Shown here: positions 7,372 to 13,167 of the stretch, in pieces
Layout: every line of letters starts with the position of its first letter
How positions within the stretch are numbered: the stretch's first letter is position 1
IMG/VR virus record: IMGVR_UViG_3300032323_001801
Coordinates: 1-20,039 of that record
DNA length: 20,039 nucleotides
Origin: a virus
Strand: one strand, 5' to 3'
Notes under the pieces: generated by a model
The model's database searches: none
What the model was told of the DNA's origin: nothing
Seen by the model: only the letters and a program-made list of their open reading frames with translations
Translations under genes and position numbers: made by a program

Positions 7372-8261
7372 GATTAAGAAAGTTATTTGAAGCGTTAGGC
7401 GAAGAAGTTGCTATTATATTCGGCCGTTTTAATCCTCCACACAAAGGACACAGAGCCGCTTGGGAATTAGCCAGCAAGAGTCCTGTATGGTTTGTAGGTA
7501 CCAATCAAAGTACACAAGGACCAAAAGACCCATTACCGTTTAACGTTAAAGTAGAAGCAATGAAAACTGTATGGCCCAAAGTAGAAGGACACATAGTTTC
7601 TGAAACAGGATGGTTGACATTGGCCAGCAGAGTATATGAAAAATATCCCAAGGCTACGTTGTTGTGTCTTACAGATGAGGATTGGGTTACTAAAACTATT
7701 CAACAGTATAACGGCAGGGAAGGCGCACACGGCTACTATAACTTTGCAAAAATTGAACAGAAGCCCACACCAAGATTAAGTTCAGCCACAGCACTACGTG
7801 ATGCAGTTATTAAAGGTGACAGAGAAGCATTTACAGTTGCCGCGGGAGTAGACGCCGATACAAATGTAGCCGGTAAACCTTTCTTTGATCTAGTAGCAGA
7901 ATACTTACTGCCCTATCAAAATGCTCCTAAAAAAACTAGTAAAAAGAAAGTTGCAGAGCCTGCAGAAAGTATAAGCGAAGCACCTATTGAAATGAATCCT
8001 GAAGATCCTATGGATCCAATGATCTATGGACACGATAAGGCCAATCCTGGCAGTTTAAAATATCGTATGATGAGAGCATCAAAACAACTAGCAGATCTTG
8101 CCGCCCGTGCTGAAAACGCTGGCCCTGGAGAATGGGACACTATTACTAAACATTTTCAAGAATTAAAAATGAACATTGAGCAGATACGTCACGGTTTAGA
8201 AGAACTACGTAAAATGCGTAGTCGAGGTGGTCGTGGAAGTAGAGGCATAGAGAAATTCTAA
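7368..8261 (+). CDS. HxGH-type adenylyltransferase (NMNAT/cytidylyltransferase-like) fused to a helical domain
   Basis: ATG 7368 (overlapping the previous TGA as ATGA) is preferred over GTG 7356, because it gives the tag MRLRKLFEALGE followed at once by the enzyme core. The 297-residue product has GRFNPPHKGH (19-28), the nucleotide-binding HxGH motif, and SSATALRDAV (138-147), matching the ISSTxxR signature of NMN adenylyltransferases and phosphopantetheine adenylyltransferases. Residues 1-185 form this Rossmann-like domain. A Lys-rich linker and I-S-E (202-204) lead to a separate C-terminal module (about 205-297: MNPEDPMDPMIYGHDKANPG, helical, Arg/Gly-rich end), which resembles a stand-alone small protein of marine phages as I recall. 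Substrate (NMN, pantetheine phosphate or other) cannot be decided from sequence. Confidence 0.82.
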   Translation: MRLRKLFEALGEEVAIIFGRFNPPHKGHRAAWELASKSPVWFVGTNQSTQGPKDPLPFNVKVEAMKTVWPKVEGHIVSETGWLTLASRVYEKYPKATLLCLTDEDWVTKTIQQYNGREGAHGYYNFAKIEQKPTPRLSSATALRDAVIKGDREAFTVAAGVDADTNVAGKPFFDLVAEYLLPYQNAPKKTSKKKVAEPAESISEAPIEMNPEDPMDPMIYGHDKANPGSLKYRMMRASKQLADLAARAENAGPGEWDTITKHFQELKMNIEQIRHGLEELRKMRSRGGRGSRGIEKF

Positions 8262-8479
8262 TGGACATAAAAGATTTAAAACGTCTTGCTGGCATAGAAG
8301 AATTCAAAGGATATAAGCCCGTTGAAGGTATTAATATTTCTCATACCGGCACAGAAAAACGTGAACTTGAACGTAAGCACAACATTAGACCTGGTACACC
8401 TGAATGGTTCCAATTATGGTTTAGTCTGCCTTACATGACTGGCGAAAAACCAGTGGGCAAAGGAATCAGAAACAAATGA
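8261..8479 (+). CDS. Small protein with capsid-tag-like N-terminus
   Basis: This gene encodes 72 residues starting MDIKDLKRLAGIEEFKGYKP. The first 14 residues are amphipathic and end in I-E-E, a fit to the [LI]-x-E prohead-protease site. The tag resembles the [KR]L[AS]G motif at the C-termini of the 5480 and 11535 products. The remainder contains RPGTPEWFQLWFSLPYMTGEKP, an aromatic segment conserved-looking but of unknown role. The start overlaps the previous stop as TAATG and the stop overlaps the next start as ATGA, so its translation is coupled to the adenylyltransferase and HAD/GH19 genes. A structural or internal virion peptide is the best guess. Confidence 0.75.
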   Translation: MDIKDLKRLAGIEEFKGYKPVEGINISHTGTEKRELERKHNIRPGTPEWFQLWFSLPYMTGEKPVGKGIRNK

Positions 8480-9861
8480 GATTTCGTGACATAGAACCTA
8501 AAAAGTTAGTGGTCTTTGACATAGACGATACTTTAGTACATACCCAAACTAAGGTACACGTAGTCAAAGACGGCAAAGTTGTTAAGAGTTTAAACAGTCA
8601 CGACTTCACACACTATAAACTACAGCCTGGCGAAAAGTTTGATTTTGAAGATTTTAAAAATGCTAGAGAATTTTTTGACAATCATAAACCTATTATTCCT
8701 ATGATGAATCAGCTCAAACGTGATATTGCTACAGGTAATAAAGTTGTAATGGTAACTGCTCGATCTGATTTTGACGACAAAGAATTATTTCTAGATACGT
8801 TTCGTAAGTATGGAATAGATATGAACAAAGTTCATGTTTATCGAGCAGGTAATATCAAAGACGGATCAACAGAACAGCGTAAAAAAACAATTATTAAAAC
8901 ATTGCTAGATAAAGGTAATTATACCAAGGCCATTATGTATGATGATGCGAAACCTAATCTACATAGTTTTATGGAATTAAAAAAGGATCATCCTCATACA
9001 CGCTTTTATGCATGGTTGGTTAGTCTTGAAGGTGAGGCTTCTGAATACATGCGAGAGGACCTTGTCAGCGAACGTAAAAAGAAAAGAAAAAAGAATAAAA
9101 GTAAACGTACATACGGTGCAGTATGGGGTCCAGGTCCTTATGGGCTGTACGGTTGGGACGCAGGATACAGCGGTAGTGGTGGAGTATCGTCCGGCGACGG
9201 CGGTGGCGGTGTTGGCGAAGACATAGAAGAAGGTTGGAAAGATTGGGTAGCAGGTGCGGCACTAGGTGCGGCGGCATTAACTGCCAGTCCAGACGTTACA
9301 GCCAAAGTAGACAACAAAGCCGGTGTTATACAACAAGTTAAGAAAAAAGATATTGCTAAAACTGTAACAGGTTCGCCTCACGAAGTAGTATTAAAGAAAT
9401 ATGCAGAGAAAGCAGGAATAAAAGGTCAAGAACTTGCGGCGTTCTTAGCACAGTGCGCACATGAAACAATGAACTTTAAACACATGAAGGAAATTGGAGG
9501 CAGTCTAGACTTCCGTAAATACGATCCCAAGTATGCACCTAAGAAGGCCAAAGCACTAGGCAATAAAGTTGTAGGTGACGGTGCCAAGTTTAAAGGAAGA
9601 GGATACATACAACTTACTGGTCGTTATAATTATAAACGTGCCGGAGAAGCGTTAGGATTACCTTTAGAAAAACATCCTGAATTAGTTGAAAAACCTGAAG
9701 TGGCTGCCAAAGTTGCCGTGTGGTATTGGCAAAATCGTGTTGCTCCAAAGGTTGATACATTTAAAGATGTTAGAGCAGTAACTAAACCTATTAACCCAGG
9801 TATGAAACATTTAGATCAAAGAAAAGAGAAACATCAAGCATTCCAGGTGGCCATGAAATGA
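8476..9861 (+). CDS. HAD phosphatase fused to a GH19 chitinase/muramidase-like domain
   Basis: This 461-residue protein has two enzyme modules. Residues 8-185 form a HAD phosphatase: motif I VVFDIDDTLV (nucleophile Asp15, acid Asp17), motif II VMVTARSD (Thr94), and motif IV YDDAKPN (Asp156/Asp157). It resembles polynucleotide 3'-phosphatase or nucleotidase-type HADs. A basic stretch (KKKRKKNKSKR, about 201-211) and a Gly-rich linker follow, then DIEEGWKDWVAGAALGAAAL (249-268) with a hydrophobic segment. Residues 305-440 are GH19-like: AHETMNF with the likely catalytic Glu330, then FKGRGYIQLTGR (372-383). I-E-E at 250-252, between the modules, fits the T4 prohead-protease site, so the two could be separated during head maturation. 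GH19 enzymes in phages serve as endolysins or entry muramidases. Confidence 0.85.
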   Translation: MRFRDIEPKKLVVFDIDDTLVHTQTKVHVVKDGKVVKSLNSHDFTHYKLQPGEKFDFEDFKNAREFFDNHKPIIPMMNQLKRDIATGNKVVMVTARSDFDDKELFLDTFRKYGIDMNKVHVYRAGNIKDGSTEQRKKTIIKTLLDKGNYTKAIMYDDAKPNLHSFMELKKDHPHTRFYAWLVSLEGEASEYMREDLVSERKKKRKKNKSKRTYGAVWGPGPYGLYGWDAGYSGSGGVSSGDGGGGVGEDIEEGWKDWVAGAALGAAALTASPDVTAKVDNKAGVIQQVKKKDIAKTVTGSPHEVVLKKYAEKAGIKGQELAAFLAQCAHETMNFKHMKEIGGSLDFRKYDPKYAPKKAKALGNKVVGDGAKFKGRGYIQLTGRYNYKRAGEALGLPLEKHPELVEKPEVAAKVAVWYWQNRVAPKVDTFKDVRAVTKPINPGMKHLDQRKEKHQAFQVAMK

Positions 9862-10478
9862 GAGCAAAAGAATTTATAACAGAAAACTTTGCAGACGGAA
9901 AGAAACCCGGACGCAAAGGATTGGCAAAACGTAGTGGTGTTAATACTAAAGCCAGTGTTAGTAGTTTAAGAAAAACTGCTAAAAACAGTTCAGGCGAAAA
10001 ACAGCGTATGGCGCACTGGTTGGCTAATATGAAAGCAGGCCGTGCTAAAAAGAAAACAAACGAGTCTGTAGATTTTGAACAGATGCAACCGCAGAATATT
10101 ATAGCCGTAGCTCAACAGACATTTGCTAAACTTTATCCCAATGTTAAACTATACGGAAAGTCAGTAGTAGAAGGTGTAGGGTTAACAACACACAAAGGTG
10201 GAGCAGGCAGTGCCAGTGCATTTGCCGGTGGTGATACTCGTCGTGGTGAGTTTTATCTTACCTTAAATGCTTATGCCGAAGGTGACGCAATGATTGTAGT
10301 TATTGAAGATGCCACTGCTGGTAACTACAAAGGTGCCGCTACTGCTATTATCAAGTCATTGTTCGAAGCAGGCGAAAGACTATACAAAACAGAACAACGT
10401 GAATTAGTGGTTAACGATAATTCAAATTACGATGCATGGTCTACTATTGCTGATCGTGTAGGTGCAGAGTTACTATGA
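9858..10478 (+). CDS. Basic protein with strong capsid-targeting-like tag
   Basis: The protein has 206 residues. MRAKEFITE (1-9) is a close match to T4 MKTYQEFIAE with the protease site I-T-E. Residues 10-67 are strongly basic and rich in Ser/Lys/Gly (GKKPGRKGLAKRSGVN, SSLRKTAKNSSGEKQRM, WLANMKAGRAKKK), a nucleic-acid-binding-like segment I recall as frequent in marine T4-like phages. Residues about 72-206 form a separate alpha/beta domain (QNIIAVAQQTFAKLYPNVKLYG, GDAMIVVIEDATAGNYKGA) with no recognised motif. The first 27 bases are 23/27 identical to those of the next gene. ATGA overlaps join it to both neighbours. A packaged DNA-associated internal protein is a reasonable inference. Confidence 0.78.
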   Translation: MRAKEFITENFADGKKPGRKGLAKRSGVNTKASVSSLRKTAKNSSGEKQRMAHWLANMKAGRAKKKTNESVDFEQMQPQNIIAVAQQTFAKLYPNVKLYGKSVVEGVGLTTHKGGAGSASAFAGGDTRRGEFYLTLNAYAEGDAMIVVIEDATAGNYKGAATAIIKSLFEAGERLYKTEQRELVVNDNSNYDAWSTIADRVGAELL

Positions 10479-10933
10479 GAGCAAAAGAGTTTGTTACCGA
10501 ACAACATTTAGACGAACTGTTTAAACCAGGTCAGCAATGGGATTGGAAATTTACCGGCTACAGTGAAGCCGTTGCTTCGTTTAAAGTAGGTGACGTTCCT
10601 TATGAGTTTCATGCTGATCACGAAGGCGACGGTGAATGGGACGTAGAATTTAAACGCATTGGTTATGATCTTGATAAATCACAAAAGTACGGTTTAACCG
10701 GTACAGGGCGCAGTGCCGAAGTTATGAGCGTTGTAGTTGATATCATGCGTTCATTTATAAAAGAATATAAAGATGATATAGAAGTATTGAGATTTTCAGC
10801 CAAGGAAGGTTCACGTCGAGATCTTTATAGCAAAATGATCAGCCGATTACTGCCTAACTGGACATTAACACAAGATGGCGAAACCTTTGTACTACGTGCT
10901 CCTAATCCTTATAAGGCCAATAAGATACAATAA
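10475..10933 (+). CDS. Unknown alpha/beta protein with capsid-tag-like start
   Basis: The product has 152 residues beginning MRAKEFVTEQHLDELFKPG. The tag is nearly the same as in the gene before it. V-T-E replaces I-T-E, but L-D-E four residues later would satisfy the [LI]-x-E rule. The rest looks like one small alpha/beta domain: GDVPYEFHADHEGDGEWDVEF as strands, SAEVMSVVVDIMRSFIKEY as a helix, DIEVLRFSAKEGSRRDLYSK, then a C-terminal strand. This layout resembles an acetyltransferase-like or DUF-type fold seen in phages, but I cannot assign a family. It is coupled to the previous gene by ATGA. Its stop overlaps an ATAAATA motif, so transcription may restart right after it. Confidence 0.75.
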   Translation: MRAKEFVTEQHLDELFKPGQQWDWKFTGYSEAVASFKVGDVPYEFHADHEGDGEWDVEFKRIGYDLDKSQKYGLTGTGRSAEVMSVVVDIMRSFIKEYKDDIEVLRFSAKEGSRRDLYSKMISRLLPNWTLTQDGETFVLRAPNPYKANKIQ

Positions 10934-10936
10934 ATA
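10930..10936 (+). promoter_or_regulatory. T4-type late promoter motif ATAAATA
   Basis: AATAAATAT lies in the short gap between genes, overlapping the TAA stop of the 10475 gene, seven bases before the ATG at 10944. Transcription starting about six bases downstream would give an almost leaderless message. AT-richness makes chance matches possible, so this is a moderate call. Confidence 0.45.
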
Positions 10937-10943
10937 TTATATT

Positions 10944-11516
10944 ATGAAACTATACGAAATTATCTCAGAATCTAAAAAAGCCGAGGCTCCTAAGCCACGT
11001 AATTTTGTTGCTAAAAATGCTGTAAAAACTACATCAGGCGCCGGCGCACACAAAGATAAAAAGAGAGCCGAAAAGCAAGGCGATTTTAAGCACAAGAAAG
11101 AAAAAGTTCCTATGGGTGAAAGAGTACGAGATCCAGAAGATTGGGATGAAGGTAACACAGAACCACCTAATAACTTTGCTGTATACATTAATGGCAAGAA
11201 ATGGAAAGTATTTAAAGGTCGCGGACAATTTGCCAATGATTATAAAGAAATACAGCATTATCGACAACTTCGAAACTGGGCTCAGGCAAAATCTGCCGCC
11301 ACTGGAAAAAAATGGGAAGTTTCAGTCACTGGAGAGCCTGCTACAGAAAGTATGCAGGAAACTGCTACAGCGGGTGCTACAAGTGCTGGTAATGTTGGAG
11401 TAGGTGCAATTTATAAAAATAAACCTGGTAAAACACCTAAAAACAAAGATGGTACTGCAAAAAACGCCCTAGATATGAAAAACAATCTGCTCACCGGCGG
11501 TAGTGTTAAACGATAA
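10944..11516 (+). CDS. Lysine-rich protein with capsid-targeting-like tag
   Basis: An in-frame ATG at 10875 lies inside the previous gene. ATG 10944 is chosen because it gives MKLYEIISE, a capsid-tag look-alike ending in I-S-E. The product is then 190 residues. Residues 10-62 are basic (KPRNFVAKNAVKTTSGAGAH, KDKKRAEKQGDFKHKKEK). A middle domain (about 76-130: NNFAVYINGKKWKVFKGRG, then GKKWEVSVTG) looks like a small beta-rich fold. An Ala/Thr/Gly-rich linker leads to a tail NALDMKNNLLTGGSVKR that I recall from other marine phage proteins. Function is unknown. The modular build (tag, basic region, small domain, tail) matches an internal or structural virion protein. Confidence 0.78.
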   Translation: MKLYEIISESKKAEAPKPRNFVAKNAVKTTSGAGAHKDKKRAEKQGDFKHKKEKVPMGERVRDPEDWDEGNTEPPNNFAVYINGKKWKVFKGRGQFANDYKEIQHYRQLRNWAQAKSAATGKKWEVSVTGEPATESMQETATAGATSAGNVGVGAIYKNKPGKTPKNKDGTAKNALDMKNNLLTGGSVKR

Positions 11517-11519
11517 ATA
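11513..11519 (+). promoter_or_regulatory. T4-type late promoter motif ATAAATA
   Basis: CGATAAATACAG sits between genes, overlapping the TAA stop of the 10944 gene, with an AGGAG ribosome site at 11527-11531 and ATG at 11535/11538. A start of transcription near 11525 would leave a short leader still containing the ribosome site. Confidence 0.5.
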
Positions 11520-11534
11520 CAGTATCAGGAGATT

Positions 11535-12521
11535 ATGATGCACGACGAAATAAAACCACAAATGCCCGTAGATGACAGCGAAGTCCGCATGGCTCGCGCT
11601 GAGCTATATAGAGCCGCTAAAAATTCTATGAAACTTTTTGAAATGATTCAAGAAGGACAAGAATTAGAAGGTTGGGTTAGTGCTAAGATTACAAAGGCAG
11701 CAGATTACCTAGATTCAGTGTATCATTACATGGAATATCAAGTAAAATTTGGTCAAGGCGGAACTGCTTCTAGCCTAGACGATATCACATCCGACGCCAC
11801 AATGGCTGTTAAAAGTGAAGTTTCTGAAGAGGACGATGAAAAAGAAATGAAAGAATCCGCATACCAACAAAAACTACAGGCCCTGTTAGAAGGTGCTATG
11901 AAGAAGGTCAAAGGCAAAAAAGCCGAAGAAAAGAAAGATGAAAAAATGGACGAAGCCAAATTTCAAGCCAGCGGTGTTCGTGCCACTGATAAGAAAAAAG
12001 GTAAAGTTGAAAAAACAACTCGCAAAGCCTATTTCTTAAAGTTTGAAAAAGACGGTCGCACCAAAGGTGTAACAATGGTCGCAGACGAAGGCGAAAGTCT
12101 TGGTGATATGAAGGATCGCGCCAAGCGTGAAAACATGGGCTGGTCATTAGTCAGCGTTCGTGAAAAAGAAGCCGTTGAAGAAAGCAAACAAGAAGACGCT
12201 AAGAAAGCCGAAGAAGAAAAGAAAAAGAAAGAAGAAAAGAAAAAGAAAATTGCTAAGATTGTGGACGAAGGAAAGAGTGAAGCACAAAAGGCTGCTCAAG
12301 AAAAATTCAAAGCCATGATTTCTAAAAAGAAGGGCGATAAGAAAGACGACAAAGAAGTTAAAGAAGCAAAGAAAGCCAAACCAGACTTCTTAGACGTCGA
12401 TAAAGACGGTGACAAAAAAGAACCTATGAAGAAGGCCGTTGCTGACAAAAAAGAAGTTAAGGAAAGTGCAGAACTTTCTGACATTCTTAAACTAGCAGGT
12501 CGTCGTCCAATTAACGGTTAA
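11535..12521 (+). CDS. Highly charged Lys/Glu-rich head-type protein
   Basis: The product has 328 residues. Two ATGs occur in tandem, and the second (11538) has better spacing from AGGAG 11527-11531. Residues about 15-72 form a helical segment (MARAELYRAAKNSMKLFEMI, EGQELEGWVSAKITKAADYL, YHYMEYQVKF) that I recognise as a recurrent but unassigned marine T4-like phage motif. A small domain (about 160-212: RKAYFLKFEKDGRTKGVTM) follows, then a long Lys/Glu coiled-coil-like stretch (213-282). DVDKDGDKKEPMKK (287-300) is a calcium-loop-like motif. The C-terminus ESAELSDILKLAGRR matches the end of the 5480 product. L-L-E at 117-119 is a possible protease site. The charge pattern suits a prohead core or scaffold-like protein, an inference only. 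Confidence 0.78.
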   Translation: MMHDEIKPQMPVDDSEVRMARAELYRAAKNSMKLFEMIQEGQELEGWVSAKITKAADYLDSVYHYMEYQVKFGQGGTASSLDDITSDATMAVKSEVSEEDDEKEMKESAYQQKLQALLEGAMKKVKGKKAEEKKDEKMDEAKFQASGVRATDKKKGKVEKTTRKAYFLKFEKDGRTKGVTMVADEGESLGDMKDRAKRENMGWSLVSVREKEAVEESKQEDAKKAEEEKKKKEEKKKKIAKIVDEGKSEAQKAAQEKFKAMISKKKGDKKDDKEVKEAKKAKPDFLDVDKDGDKKEPMKKAVADKKEVKESAELSDILKLAGRRPING

Positions 12522-12531
12522 GGATCAAGTT

Positions 12532-13167
12532 ATGGACATGAAACAGATTCTTGCTGCCTTTGACGGTGCTGGTAAAAGGCCTGTTACAGGCACCAACGAC
12601 ATGAAAAAGTTTGTGTCTATTATCAAAGAAAACTCTGCCCCAACACAAGAAGCAATTATCACAGGGTTTGAAGAAGACAGCATCGGCGGACAGGCCAATG
12701 CTTTTCTTATTTCCGCTGATAAGATCAACGACATGGTCATGAGCGAAATTGAAAAAGTTAAAATTAATGCTAACCCAGAATTACTAAAAGGGTTGATGAA
12801 TAAGTTTAACGAATTCATGACTGCTTATCACAGTGTGGGTAAAGAAATTCTTCAACCAGATATGTTTAAAGATGATGTTAATGTTGAAGAAGGTGCCGCA
12901 GAAGATCTAGCACAGATTGAAAAACACCCTGCCGCAGATGATCCACGTATTCAGCAGGCTGTAGCAGACAAGAAAAAAGAATTTGATACTAAAGAAGAAG
13001 GCATACACAATGGCCTAGCATTTAAAGACTATTTTGCTTTAGAAGAAGCCAAAAAGAAAATTACCTCTAAGGAAGATCCTTGCTGGAAAGGTTACAAGAT
13101 GGTAGGCACTAAGAAAAAAGGCGGCCGAGAAGTGCCTAATTGTGTACCAGGCAAGAAGGGTGACTGA
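12532..13167 (+). CDS. Helical phage protein with C-terminal DPCWKGY module
   Basis: The product has 211 residues starting MDMKQILAAFDGAGKRPV, which resembles the start of the 8261 product. Residues 50-115 are helical and hydrophobic-patterned (FLISADKINDMVMSEIEKVK, KGLMNKFNEFMTAYHSVGKE). An acidic middle follows. Residues 164-172 (FKDYFALEE) look like an internal capsid-tag with an L-E-E site, placed directly before AKKKITSKEDPCWKGYKM and ending VPNCVPGKKGD. The DPCWKGY...PNCVP module is, from memory, a widespread C-terminal piece in marine T4-like phages. The layout suggests fusion of two originally separate small proteins. The start has only a weak ribosome site (AAGGA about 12520). The stop overlaps the next ATG as TGATGA. 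Confidence 0.76.
   Translation: MDMKQILAAFDGAGKRPVTGTNDMKKFVSIIKENSAPTQEAIITGFEEDSIGGQANAFLISADKINDMVMSEIEKVKINANPELLKGLMNKFNEFMTAYHSVGKEILQPDMFKDDVNVEEGAAEDLAQIEKHPAADDPRIQQAVADKKKEFDTKEEGIHNGLAFKDYFALEEAKKKITSKEDPCWKGYKMVGTKKKGGREVPNCVPGKKGD

Noticed and set aside
10875-10943. Upstream ATG start for the 10944 gene
   Set aside because: It would overlap the preceding gene by 59 bases and add a hydrophobic stretch that is simply the other frame of that gene. MKLYEIISE matches the shared tag.
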